Shown here: positions 42,742-51,336 of the stretch, in pieces | Layout of the letters: every line of letters starts with the position of its first letter | How positions within the stretch are numbered: the stretch's first letter is position 1 | NCBI RefSeq assembly: GCF_000403845.2 | Contig: NZ_KE159567.1 | Location: forward strand, 1,682,911 to 1,746,910 | Reading direction: 5' to 3' | Length of the DNA stretch: 64,000 nt | Origin: Eubacterium sp. 14-2 | GTDB taxonomy: Bacteria > Bacillota > Clostridia > Lachnospirales > Lachnospiraceae | Made by a program: the position numbers and the translations under genes | Notes under the pieces: generated by a model | Database searches by the model: none | What the model was told of the DNA's origin: nothing | The model's input: the letters and a program-made list of their open reading frames with translations, nothing else

Positions 42742-43389
42742 TTATTTTTCCGCAGTCCTTTTTGCCTGTTCGCTGTTTCTGACCGTTTCGATATGCAGCA
42801 GCAGGCCCACCACATCCACACAGCCAAGGGATGGAAGTACAGATTCTCCTTCTGAGCGTTCCACATCGTACAGCCGGCCGTTTCTGCCTTTTCGGATGGC
42901 AAAACATCCATGTTCGCCCAAAGCAGGCATATCAGAAAAAAATGTCTGGCCAATGATATTGTATTCGTACAGCCCGGTTCCGGACGGGAGTTTCCTGGCT
43001 GCAAGATAGCAGCCGCTGCATTGATTATCCGGGCCATATTGCCGGCAGTCTGCGGCCGCATAGTAGAAATCCGCATTCTGAGACAGCCTTTCCAGAATCT
43101 GGCATGAGCCGTCATGCAGAATGGAATCGACTGACGCTGTTGTCTTATGGGGGTCCGCGGGAATTTCTGAGGAAATGAAGCCTGAATGCTTCAGACGATG
43201 CTGCAGAAGATATGCCCGGATGGCGCCGGCCATACTCTGATATGAATGAATCTGCACGGTTTCCAGCATGTTTCGGATTTCTTCCGGCAGGATATTGCCC
43301 TCAAAAGAAAGAGAATACAGCATTTCATCACTTCCAAAATCAAACTGGTATTTCCATGAACTTATGGGTTTCAGAATTGTGTCTGGCAT
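42742..43389 (-). CDS. Hypothetical protein
   Basis: 215 residues from ATG 43389 (AAGGAGG on the minus strand). No family recognised. It contains a Cys cluster CRQYGPDNQCSGC that could bind metal, and otherwise looks soluble. It is convergent with the surface module and divergent from the XRE repressor gene, with AT-rich DNA between 43390 and 43583 that should hold both promoters. Confidence 0.7.
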   Translation of the reverse strand: MPDTILKPISSWKYQFDFGSDEMLYSLSFEGNILPEEIRNMLETVQIHSYQSMAGAIRAYLLQHRLKHSGFISSEIPADPHKTTASVDSILHDGSCQILERLSQNADFYYAAADCRQYGPDNQCSGCYLAARKLPSGTGLYEYNIIGQTFFSDMPALGEHGCFAIRKGRNGRLYDVERSEGESVLPSLGCVDVVGLLLHIETVRNSEQAKRTAEK

Positions 43390-43583
43390 AATAAACAAAC
43401 CTCCTTTTTCTATTGTGAGAAAATCATAACATTTTTGACGGGGCTGCTTATTTTACAGACAGTCTGGGGGACAGGTTTCTTAATAAAGTATATCATACTG
43501 TTGTAACTTGTCAACAACGCAGGATTACAAGCAAGGCACATTGTTGATATAATTTAACATCAAAAAGAAAGGTGGAGAGAATA

Positions 43584-43922
43584 ATGGATGTGGAACTGTG
43601 CCTGAAGGAAATGGGGAGGAGAATTATGGAAAGGAGGAAAGGCATGGGACTGACCCAGGAGGCCCTTGCTGAGAAAAGTGATCTGACTACTCAGTTTGTT
43701 TCTTATGCAGAGAGCGGAAAGAGAGGCATGAGACCTGAAAATCTGATGAAGATGGCAGAGGCGTTGGGTGTCAGCACGGATTACCTCCTTACCGGGGACA
43801 TTATTGACAAGGATAAACTGTTGTTGTCAGACAAGCTGGACAGGCTCACACCCCGGCAGGTAAGGCTGGTGGAGAGTATTATAGACGAGTGTATCCTTCT
43901 TTATGACGGGGAGAACTGCTGA
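43584..43922 (+). CDS. XRE-family transcriptional regulator
   Basis: 112 residues from ATG 43584 (AAAGGTGGAGAG upstream). Helix-turn-helix of the Cro/C1 type at about 8-62 (RRKGMGLTQEALAEKSDLTT, YAESGKRGMRPENLMKMAEA), then a short dimerisation tail. The next gene is an ImmA/IrrE peptidase, whose family degrades XRE repressors, so the two probably form a repressor/anti-repressor switch. Confidence 0.9.
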   Translation: MDVELCLKEMGRRIMERRKGMGLTQEALAEKSDLTTQFVSYAESGKRGMRPENLMKMAEALGVSTDYLLTGDIIDKDKLLLSDKLDRLTPRQVRLVESIIDECILLYDGENC

Positions 43923-43976
43923 TTTCAGACAAAAAAGAATGCGTTTGACGCATTCTTTTTTGTCTGAAATCAGCAG
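43916..43976. terminator. 28-bp perfect inverted-repeat terminator overlapping a stop codon
   Basis: Arms 43916-43943 and 43949-43976 are perfectly complementary with a five-base loop. A-rich and T-rich halves inside the stem would allow bidirectional termination. It includes the TGA of the XRE gene, so it partly separates that gene from the peptidase gene. Confidence 0.85.
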
Positions 43977-44109
43977 GAGAGGGCTTCCGGCCTCTGGCCA
44001 GCGGCAAATCGGCCGCTTTGTCGACAGCGTTTTACAAATGCAGATATGCAAAGTATGTCATATTATTGGTAATTTCCGGATTTATCAGAAAAAAATGACG
44101 AGGTAAGGT

Positions 44110-44775
44110 ATGAAAAGCAATATTATTGAATTTCAGAACTACCAGAGAAAATGCCCTCCGGGCGTGAAATATACAAAAAGAGTGAAAAGAAAAGATATTT
44201 CCAGAGTACGAAAAAAGAAGATAGAAGCAGTGGTAAGCGAGCTTCTGGAGGAGAAAGGCGTGGAGGCGTCCGGAGGTGTGGATATTGTCTCCATAGCAAA
44301 ATGGGAAGGATTTCTGGTACAGAAGGTATACCTTCCGCCGGAAACCGTGGGCTTTCTGGCAGTCAACGAAGAAGAATTTATTGAAGGGACAGAAAGCCAT
44401 AAATGGATTGTGATTAATCGGGGATTTGTGAGTGCGGAAAATGAGGCGGGGCTGGAGCTGAAAAAGAGCCGGTTTATTACAGCCCATGAATATGGCCATT
44501 ATATGCTGCACAGAAAAGATTTAAAGAAATTTGCCCATAAGGACACCGGGGAAAGCAGCAGCCTGGAGGATCTGGAGGCAGATTATTTTGCCAGAAGTAT
44601 TTTAATGCCGCTGGATATTTTTCAGATCGTCTGCAGAATGCTGGCAGGAAGCATTTCAAGGTCTGAAGAGGAAGAAGATTACGACCGGAAAGTGGAGTAT
44701 CTGTCTGATATTTTCAAGGTAACAAAAGAATGCGTCAGACGGAGGCTGGAAGATTTGCTGGAACTGTTAAATTAA
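44110..44775 (+). CDS. ImmA/IrrE-family metallo-endopeptidase
   Basis: 221 residues. Zinc motif HEYGH at 126-130 (FITAHEYGHYMLH) and a downstream acidic ligand region LEDLEADYFARSILMP, the conserved ExxxA pattern of this family. A basic N-terminal tail (KYTKRVKRKDISR) precedes it. GAGGTAAGG lies ahead of ATG 44110. It should cleave a repressor, most obviously the XRE protein at 43584, in response to stress. Confidence 0.9.
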   Translation: MKSNIIEFQNYQRKCPPGVKYTKRVKRKDISRVRKKKIEAVVSELLEEKGVEASGGVDIVSIAKWEGFLVQKVYLPPETVGFLAVNEEEFIEGTESHKWIVINRGFVSAENEAGLELKKSRFITAHEYGHYMLHRKDLKKFAHKDTGESSSLEDLEADYFARSILMPLDIFQIVCRMLAGSISRSEEEEDYDRKVEYLSDIFKVTKECVRRRLEDLLELLN

Positions 44776-44786
44776 CGGAGAACGAC

Positions 44787-44815
44787 TTGCCAGAATCCGG
44801 TATTTTTATTATACT
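44787..44815 (+). promoter_or_regulatory. Sigma-A-type promoter of the dehydrogenase gene
   Basis: TTGCCA (44787-44792), 17 bases, TATACT (44810-44815). Ribosome site AGGAAAGG follows at about 44860. Confidence 0.75.
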
Positions 44816-44876
44816 GTATAATGGTGTAAATGTCTTTATGACAGTTATAGAAAACCGGAAAGGAAAGGTGAGTCGT

Positions 44877-46133
44877 TTGCAGACAAAAGCAGTGCGTATT
44901 TATGGAGTGAAAGATTTAAGGCTGGAAGAATTCGAGCTTCCGGTTATGGGGGAAGATGAGATACAGGCCCGTATCATAACGGACAGCCTCTGTATGTCCA
45001 CATATAAAGTGGCAAATCAGGGAGCCAGACATAAAAAACTGCCGGATAATCTGGCAGAGAATCCGGTAATTATGGGCCATGAATTCTGCGGTGTAATTGA
45101 GGCTGTGGGAAAGAAATGGCAGCATCTTTACAAACCGGGGGATAAATTTGTGGCTCAGCCCAATCTGGGACGGGCAGATACGTTCTCTCTGGGGTATTCC
45201 TTCCCTTATGTGGGCGGTGAGGCAACAAAGGTTATTTTTATGAATGAGGCCATGGAGAAAGGCTGCCTGCTTCCCTACCGGGGAGAGAGTTTTTTTGAAG
45301 GGGCCCTGGTAGAGCCCCTGTCCTGCGTGATTGCAGGCTTTAAAGCCAATTTCCATCTGAGAGACCGGAACGAATACGACCACACCATGGGAATCCGGGA
45401 GGGCGGAGCCATGGTTATTCTGGGCGGAACAGGCCCAATGGGTTCTCTGGCTGTGGATTACGCCATTCACGGAGAAAAGAAACCTTCTGTGCTGGTGGTA
45501 ACCGGAAGGACTCAGGAGAAGTTAGAGCGCAGCAAAGCACTGTACCCTCCAAAAGAAGCAGAAAAATACGGTGTTTCACTTCACTATGTATGTACGCCGG
45601 GGGAAAGTGACTTTGTGGAAGAATTAAAATCCCTGACCCCTGGAAATCAGGGATTTGATGATATTTTCCTGATGGTGGCCCAGGAATCCATGGTTACCGC
45701 TGCGGAAGCTCTTCTGGCGCCGGATGGCTGCCTGAACTTCTTTGCAGGTCCGGCGGATTCCGGATTTTCCGCACGGATGAATTTTTATAATCTGCACTAC
45801 AATGCCACCCATTTTGTGGGTACCAGCGGAAGCAATACGCAGGATATGAAGGACGCCATTGCCTGTATAGAGCAGAAAACAGTCAATCTGGCCAAAATCG
45901 CCACTCATATCATGGGCCTGAATGATGTGTGCCGGTCCATTCTTCAGATTCCTGAACTGCCCGGCGGAAAGAAGATTGTGTATTCACAGAAAAATTATCC
46001 CATTACCGATGTGGGAGCATTTTCAGAGCAGGATGAGCTGGGAGCAGCTTTAAAAGCGCTGGTGGAGAAACATGACGGCCTGTGGAATGCAGAAGCAGAA
46101 GCATATTTTCTTGCAAACTGCCCTGAAATATGA
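44877..46133 (+). CDS. Zinc-type alcohol dehydrogenase, L-sorbose-1-phosphate-reductase-like
   Basis: 418 residues from TTG 44877 (ATG 44838 is possible but lies close to the predicted transcript start). Medium-chain dehydrogenase with GHEFCGVIEAVG (zinc-site His-Glu), a catalytic-side Cys in DSLCMSTYK and a Rossmann loop VILGGTGPMGSLAVDYA. It closely resembles the SorE-type sugar-phosphate reductases. The structural-zinc Cys cluster of classical ADHs is not apparent. Monocistronic by its own promoter. Substrate inferred, not proven. Confidence 0.8.
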   Translation: MQTKAVRIYGVKDLRLEEFELPVMGEDEIQARIITDSLCMSTYKVANQGARHKKLPDNLAENPVIMGHEFCGVIEAVGKKWQHLYKPGDKFVAQPNLGRADTFSLGYSFPYVGGEATKVIFMNEAMEKGCLLPYRGESFFEGALVEPLSCVIAGFKANFHLRDRNEYDHTMGIREGGAMVILGGTGPMGSLAVDYAIHGEKKPSVLVVTGRTQEKLERSKALYPPKEAEKYGVSLHYVCTPGESDFVEELKSLTPGNQGFDDIFLMVAQESMVTAAEALLAPDGCLNFFAGPADSGFSARMNFYNLHYNATHFVGTSGSNTQDMKDAIACIEQKTVNLAKIATHIMGLNDVCRSILQIPELPGGKKIVYSQKNYPITDVGAFSEQDELGAALKALVEKHDGLWNAEAEAYFLANCPEI

Positions 46134-46184
46134 TATAAGATTAAAATTTATACTTAATAATTTTAACAGGAGGACTTTAGTTTT

Positions 46185-48320
46185 ATGTCATCAGAAAAGA
46201 AAAAGAACAGAAGAACATCCGCTAAAAGTCTGAGCGGGAAAATTATTGCAAAACTTGTCCTGATCGTTGCATTTATGTTCCTGCTGATTGTAATGATATC
46301 CGGATGGATTTCCATGAAATCCCTGATGGCCATTACCAATGATAAGCTGATATCGGTTGCATATGAAAATGCTTTTATTATTGAGAAAGAGATTGAAAAT
46401 GCCTATGGACAGGCCAGAGGATTTGCCAATTCCCTGAAAAACATTTCCGCCCTTCCTCCGGAAGAACAGAGAGACGCCATTGATTACGCACTGGCAGGGG
46501 TTCTGACAGGAGACGACAGTTTTACTACGGTATTTGCATATTTTGAGCAGAATGCCATTGCAGACGCCAACGGACAGCCCTACAGCGTACATAAAAAGGA
46601 CATTGCATATGAGGCGGTAGCTTATCTGGACGAGAACGGAGAAAACGTTATATTTGAAAAGCATGAGGATGCTTTTGACAATTTTGAAAAAGATTATTAT
46701 GTGAGCATCAGGGAAACCGGTGAAGTCTATGTTATGGAGCCTTACGTTTATCAGCTTCAGGGAAAAGATATCATGATGATAAGCGTAATTGCTCCCATCT
46801 ATGATGCAGAAGGAGAATTTCTGGGCGTAGCCGGCTGTGATGTGGCGCTTCAGGATATGCAGAGCCGGCAGTATGCGGCCACAGGCTATAAATCCACCCA
46901 TATGATGGCTTTTTCAGAGGATGGAACAATCCTGCTGGACAGCAGCGATGCTTCCCGTGTGGGAAAATCAGCTTCAGAATCCGGGTATGACGCTGTACAG
47001 GCTGACGCGGAGAAGCTGAAAAACATGAAAGAAGGGAAATATTCCAACAGCAATTACATACTGCATGAGAAAACCGTTAATTTTGCCACCGGGAAAACAG
47101 GGCTTTCCATCCTGGTACCTATGAAGTTAAACAGCGGAAACATCTGGTCTTTGTACATTGCCATTGACAAAAGTGAATTTGACGGAAATATTAAGGAAGA
47201 CACATTCCGGCTGTCCCTGGTGGTAATCTTTTTCGGCGTTCTACTGCTGACAATTATTTATTTCGTTGTCAGGAGTTCCCTGGCTCCCGTGAAAAAGATC
47301 ATGAAAGGCGCCGCTCAGCTTGAAGAAGGAAATCTGAAAATCAAAATTGATGTGAATACAAATGACGAACTTGGGCGTCTGGCAAAAGCCATCAACCATA
47401 TCAGCGTTATTATGGATAATTATGTCAATGACATTTCCAGACAGTTATCCAGAATGGCTGAAAATAATATGGATGTGAAAATAGACCAGAAATATATTGG
47501 AGATTTCATTCCCATTCAGGCGTCTATTGAGAAGATTACAGATTCTCTCAACCGTACCCTGGGACAGATTATTATTTCCGCGGACCAGGTGGCATCCGGC
47601 TCGGAACAGGTATCTTCCGGTGCCCAGACCCTTTCAAAAGGCGCAACGGAACAGGAGGCGGCAGTCAATGAGCTGGCGGCTTCCATTGACAGTCTGGCCG
47701 AAGATGTTACAGCCAATGCAGATGATGCTCAGGAAATGAATATAACAGTTACAGAAGTAAGTGAGCGGATTGGAAAATGCAACGATGAAATGAAAAAATT
47801 AATTGAGGCAATGACAGAAATCCGTAATTCATCTGCAGGCATTGAAAAGGTAATCAGGACAATCGAAGACATTGCCAGACAGACAAACCTGCTGTCCCTG
47901 AATGCTTCCGTGGAGGCGGAACGGGCAGGAGAAACAGGAAAAGGATTTGTGGTGGTTGCCCATGAAATAAGGGATCTGGCAACCAGGAGCGCAGAATCTG
48001 TGAAACAGACCACAGAGCTGATTGAGCATTCCTTCAGGGCAGTGCGCAATGGGGCTGCCATCGCAGATGATACGGCAAAATCCCTTTCCGCAGTTGTGGA
48101 CGGTGCGGAAAAGATTACTGATGTGGCAAACAAGATAAACGTTGCCTCCCAGAATCAGAAGATGATTCTTCAGGATCTGACAAAAAGTGTGGACATGATT
48201 GAGGAAGTCGTTCAGCATAATACCACCGTTTCCCAGGAAAGCGCCGGCACAAGTACGGAACTGTCACAGCACTCAAAACGTCTGCATGAACTGGTATACA
48301 AATTTAAACTGAAGAATTAG
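46185..48320 (+). CDS. Methyl-accepting chemotaxis protein (dCache)
   Basis: 711 residues. Membrane helix about 21-43, large extracellular dCache-like sensor (about 45-340), second helix about 343-363 (LSLVVIFFGVLLLTIIYFVV), HAMP (about 365-420), then the coiled-coil signalling domain. The hairpin tip reads DIARQTNLLSLNASVEAERA and GFVVVAHEIRDLA. It signals to CheA/CheW. AGGAGG precedes ATG 46185. The ligand is probably a small molecule. No chemotaxis operon is adjacent. Confidence 0.95.
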   Translation: MSSEKKKNRRTSAKSLSGKIIAKLVLIVAFMFLLIVMISGWISMKSLMAITNDKLISVAYENAFIIEKEIENAYGQARGFANSLKNISALPPEEQRDAIDYALAGVLTGDDSFTTVFAYFEQNAIADANGQPYSVHKKDIAYEAVAYLDENGENVIFEKHEDAFDNFEKDYYVSIRETGEVYVMEPYVYQLQGKDIMMISVIAPIYDAEGEFLGVAGCDVALQDMQSRQYAATGYKSTHMMAFSEDGTILLDSSDASRVGKSASESGYDAVQADAEKLKNMKEGKYSNSNYILHEKTVNFATGKTGLSILVPMKLNSGNIWSLYIAIDKSEFDGNIKEDTFRLSLVVIFFGVLLLTIIYFVVRSSLAPVKKIMKGAAQLEEGNLKIKIDVNTNDELGRLAKAINHISVIMDNYVNDISRQLSRMAENNMDVKIDQKYIGDFIPIQASIEKITDSLNRTLGQIIISADQVASGSEQVSSGAQTLSKGATEQEAAVNELAASIDSLAEDVTANADDAQEMNITVTEVSERIGKCNDEMKKLIEAMTEIRNSSAGIEKVIRTIEDIARQTNLLSLNASVEAERAGETGKGFVVVAHEIRDLATRSAESVKQTTELIEHSFRAVRNGAAIADDTAKSLSAVVDGAEKITDVANKINVASQNQKMILQDLTKSVDMIEEVVQHNTTVSQESAGTSTELSQHSKRLHELVYKFKLKN

Positions 48321-48403
48321 GAAATCCTGTTACCATTTTCCATATTTATCCGATATAAACAGTAACATGGAGTACAAAGTTATATTTCAGGGAGGAAATG
48401 GAT

Positions 48404-49123
48404 ATGATCACCAATGGGATAGGAAATGCGTATGCACAGGCAGCAGCCGCAGCAAAGCCGAAGGAAACCGGAAGGACGGGAAAAGCCGGACAGAAAGAGA
48501 TTGGCAATCCGCAGTTAAGCGAGAAAGCACAGAAATATTACGAGCAGTTACAGAAGAAATTTTCCAATATGGATTTTATTCTGGTCAGTGCAGATAAGAA
48601 AGAGGAAGCCCAGGCAAATCTCAGCAAGTATGGAAACAATAAGAGCCTTGTGGTGCTGATTGATGAGGAAAAAATCGAAAAAATGGCTGAAGACCCGGCA
48701 TACCGGGAAAAATATGAAAAGGTACTGCGGGGCGCAACCACTCAGTTTGCCCAGATGAAAAGCGATTTGGGAAGCAATGCTGATATTGTGAAATCTTTCG
48801 GTATGAAAGTAAACGATGATGGGACCGCTTCTTTCTTTGCAGTAGTCGACAAGTCTCTGGCAGCCCAGAAAAAGAGGATTGAGGAAAAAGCGGAACAGAG
48901 AAGAGAAGACAGAAAGAAAACTGAGGCAAAAGAGAAACAGGAACGGACAGAAGAAAAATATGCTGACGGGCTCAGAGAGAAAGATGACGATACCGTTACG
49001 GTGACAGCTTCTTCCTGGGAGGAGCTGCTTCGGAAAATTAATGCTGCTGTGTCTTCCTGTGGAGATAAGATAAGAACAGAAGAAGAAACATGGGCGGGCA
49101 GCCGGTTTGATTACAGTATTTAA
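48404..49123 (+). CDS. DUF6033-like protein
   Basis: 239 residues from ATG 48404 (GGGAGG eight bases upstream; ATG 48398 is too close). It begins MITNGIGNAYAQAAAAAKPK, then a soluble domain (LSEKAQKYYEQLQKKFSNMD, FILVSADKKEEAQ) and a long charged coiled coil (about 150-200). It matches the uncharacterised DUF6033 family of Lachnospiraceae as I recall it. No signal peptide. It follows the chemoreceptor by about 80 bases and may have a flagellar or surface role, but that is a guess. Confidence 0.75.
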   Translation: MITNGIGNAYAQAAAAAKPKETGRTGKAGQKEIGNPQLSEKAQKYYEQLQKKFSNMDFILVSADKKEEAQANLSKYGNNKSLVVLIDEEKIEKMAEDPAYREKYEKVLRGATTQFAQMKSDLGSNADIVKSFGMKVNDDGTASFFAVVDKSLAAQKKRIEEKAEQRREDRKKTEAKEKQERTEEKYADGLREKDDDTVTVTASSWEELLRKINAAVSSCGDKIRTEEETWAGSRFDYSI

Positions 49124-49212
49124 CAGCAGAAATGGCAGGAGTTTTTGCCTGGGACGGGCGTTTTGTGAACTGTAATACCTTCCCTTTGCCGGGGAGCCCC
49201 TGCCATAACAGC

Positions 49213-49256
49213 TTATATTCTGCAGGAAATTTTTCTGAATTTCCTGCAGAATATAA
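49213..49256. terminator. 18-bp perfect palindromic hairpin
   Basis: TTATATTCTGCAGGAAAT (49213-49230) and its reverse complement (49239-49256) enclose TTTTCTGA. The inner TTCTGCAGGAAA resembles the outer stem of the dispersed repeats (TTCTACAGGAAA). It lies between convergent genes, so it is probably a bidirectional terminator derived from that family. Confidence 0.7.
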
Positions 49257-49301
49257 ATGACATGGGGTGGCCGGATAAAGAGCGTCCATAAAAAGACCTG
49301 T

Positions 49302-49553
49302 TTATTTTACCTGTTCTTTCTCCGTTTTGTTATTGTTCAGCATGTCGATTTTCACGTCATTTGGGTGGGCAAAGGCACACTGGGGAAGAAAGTTATAAAC
49401 ATCCAGATAAGAATCCAGCTCTGCACTGGTCTGGGGCGGTCTGGGCACTGCGCCGGTACAGTCCATGGCAGAACTTGCTTTTAAATAATCATAGTTTTCA
49501 TCATGCAGGTCAGGCACCGGATGGGTGTCTTTTTTTCTGTCCATTTCACTCAT
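49302..49553 (-). CDS. Small hypothetical protein
   Basis: 83 residues on the minus strand with an ideal ribosome site (AAGGAGGG) before ATG 49553. Sequence MSEMDRKKDTHPVPDLHDEN, then a SSAMDCTGAVPRPPQ segment. Pro-rich and soluble, with no recognised domain. The strong start signal is the main evidence that it is real. Divergent from the metF operon. Confidence 0.7.
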   Translation of the reverse strand: MSEMDRKKDTHPVPDLHDENYDYLKASSAMDCTGAVPRPPQTSAELDSYLDVYNFLPQCAFAHPNDVKIDMLNNNKTEKEQVK

Positions 49554-49614
49554 AAAATCCCTCCTTACAGTAACAGTATGACGAAAAAAGCAATTTTTAT
49601 GCAGCCTGCAATTT

Positions 49615-49695
49615 GACTTTTACAGGATAAATCCTTATAATATAAAAAATTAACAGCTGTTCAGAATAACAGTTTTAAAATTATAAGGATTCAGA
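49615..49695 (+). promoter_or_regulatory. metF operon promoter with flanking dyad
   Basis: TTGACT (49615-49620), 17 bases, TATAAT (49638-49643). The -10 lies in ATCCTTATAAT, whose exact inverse ATTATAAGGAT appears about 40 bases downstream. The palindrome AACAGCTGTT and another AACAG lie between them. The leader is too short for a SAM or cobalamin riboswitch, so control is likely by a DNA-binding repressor. Confidence 0.6.
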
Positions 49696-49705
49696 GGCAT
49701 AAAAT

Positions 49706-50611
49706 ATGAAAATTTCAGAATTATTAAGAACAAAAGAAGTAACCATCAGCTGTGAGCTGTTTCCGCCAAAAAAGGGTTCCGAGCTGGCGAAAGCCCATGA
49801 GGTGGTCCGGGAAATGGCCAGGGTAAAGCCGGCTTTCATGAGTGTGACCTATGGGGCCAGCGGCGGCATCAGCGAGCATACGGTAGATCTGGCAAATGAA
49901 GTGCAGAATGTAAACGGTGTGCTGGCTCTGGCGCATCTGACCTGTGCGTCTTCCGGCCGGGACAAGATTCAGGAGGTTCTGGGGGAATTGCAGAATCGGA
50001 AAATTGAAAATATTCTGGCGCTGCGGGGTGATATTCCTGCGGATCTGGATTTTCCTCTGCCCAACCAGTATCATCATGCCAGCGAACTGATAGAGGAAAT
50101 CAAAGCATTCGGAGATTTCTGCATTGGCGGAGCCTGCTACCCGGAAGGCCATCCGGAAGCGGACTCTGTGGAGGCGGATATTGAATATCTGAAACAGAAG
50201 GTGGACGCAGGCTGCGAATTCCTCACCACCCAGATGTTTTTTGACAACAATATTCTCTACAATTTCCTGTACAGAGCTTTGAAAAAAGGAATCGAAGTAC
50301 CGGTGATTGCAGGCATTATGCCGGTAACCAATGCAAATCAGATTAAACGGATTACTTCTCTGTCCGGCACTGCACTGCCTGCCCGGTTCAGGGCTATTGT
50401 GGAGCGGTTTGCTGACAAACCGGCGGCTTTGAAGCAGGCAGGAATTGCCTATGCCACAGACCAGATTATTGACTTAATCGCAAACGGAGTCAATAACATA
50501 CACATTTATACCATGAACAAACCGGATGTAGCGGGGGCTATATTTCAAAATCTTTCTGAAATTTACATACCGGGACAGGAACCGGAAGATGGAAGGAATC
50601 AGAAGATATGA
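49706..50611 (+). CDS. metF: Methylenetetrahydrofolate reductase
   Basis: 301 residues, TIM-barrel flavoprotein: ISCELFPPKKGSELAKAHE, FMSVTYGASGG, LAHLTCASSGRDKI, ALRGDIP and FLTTQMFFDNN are conserved MetF segments. It reduces 5,10-methylene-THF to 5-methyl-THF, the methyl donor for MetH two genes downstream. Four-base overlap (ATGA) with the next gene. In anaerobes the electron donor is often not NADH, and no partner (MetV) is next to it. Confidence 0.95.
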   Translation: MKISELLRTKEVTISCELFPPKKGSELAKAHEVVREMARVKPAFMSVTYGASGGISEHTVDLANEVQNVNGVLALAHLTCASSGRDKIQEVLGELQNRKIENILALRGDIPADLDFPLPNQYHHASELIEEIKAFGDFCIGGACYPEGHPEADSVEADIEYLKQKVDAGCEFLTTQMFFDNNILYNFLYRALKKGIEVPVIAGIMPVTNANQIKRITSLSGTALPARFRAIVERFADKPAALKQAGIAYATDQIIDLIANGVNNIHIYTMNKPDVAGAIFQNLSEIYIPGQEPEDGRNQKI

Positions 50612-51336
50612 AAGCAGACAGAGCGGAAACTTTGCGCTACCTGGGGTATCGGGGCCAGAAAATCGACAGTCAGACACAGGAACTTCTGGAAAAAGTAAGT
50701 GCAAAACTGGAGCAGAACAGTGCTCCCAGAAGCGTATACCGGGAGTATGACTGCAGGGTTACAGACAGTACCGTTTCTATTGGAGGGCTTACCGTCACAA
50801 GCAGGAATCTGGCAGGAAATCTCAGAGGATGTGAAAAAGCAGTGCTTCTGGCAGCCACCATTGGACGGGCTGCAGATTTGATGATTCGGCAGTATTCGGT
50901 GACAAATCTGGCAGGGGCTGTAATTGTGCAGGCAGCGGGGGCAGCCTGTATGGAGAGCTATGTGGATGAAGTGGAAGATTCCATACGTCAGGAGGCGGAA
51001 AAGCGCGGACTGTACCTGAGGCCCAGATTCAGTCCGGGATACGGAGATTTTTCACTGGAGTATCAGAAAGATATTTTTGCCATGCTGGAATGTGAGAAGC
51101 GGGTGGGTATTACGCTGACACAGGACAATCTGATGCTGCCCTCCAAATCTGTAACAGCGATTATCGGACTGACTGCAAAAGAAAGAGAATCCTGTCACAG
51201 GGCGGACTGCAGCCAGTGTGGGAAAACAGACTGCGAATTCCGCCGGACGTCGGAAAATAAGACAGAAGAAAATATTGTAAGCCAGGGCGACAGCACAGTG
51301 CCCGATAACGGAAAGAAGGAAGGGGGAAAACCATGA
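50608..51336 (+). CDS. MetH reactivation-domain protein
   Basis: 242 residues matching the stand-alone vitamin B12-dependent methionine synthase activation domain: a SAM-binding region with LRPRFSPGYGDFSLEYQ, conserved RxxPGYG. A short Cys-rich tail follows (CHRADCSQCGKTDCEF), usual for clostridial versions. It reductively remethylates inactive cob(II)alamin using SAM and complements the MetH protein downstream, which lacks this domain. Overlaps both neighbours by four bases. Confidence 0.9.
   Translation: MKADRAETLRYLGYRGQKIDSQTQELLEKVSAKLEQNSAPRSVYREYDCRVTDSTVSIGGLTVTSRNLAGNLRGCEKAVLLAATIGRAADLMIRQYSVTNLAGAVIVQAAGAACMESYVDEVEDSIRQEAEKRGLYLRPRFSPGYGDFSLEYQKDIFAMLECEKRVGITLTQDNLMLPSKSVTAIIGLTAKERESCHRADCSQCGKTDCEFRRTSENKTEENIVSQGDSTVPDNGKKEGGKP

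Noticed and set aside
49644-49705. Riboswitch (SAM or cobalamin) before metF
   Set aside because: The predicted leader is only about 55 nt and shows none of the conserved riboswitch helices.
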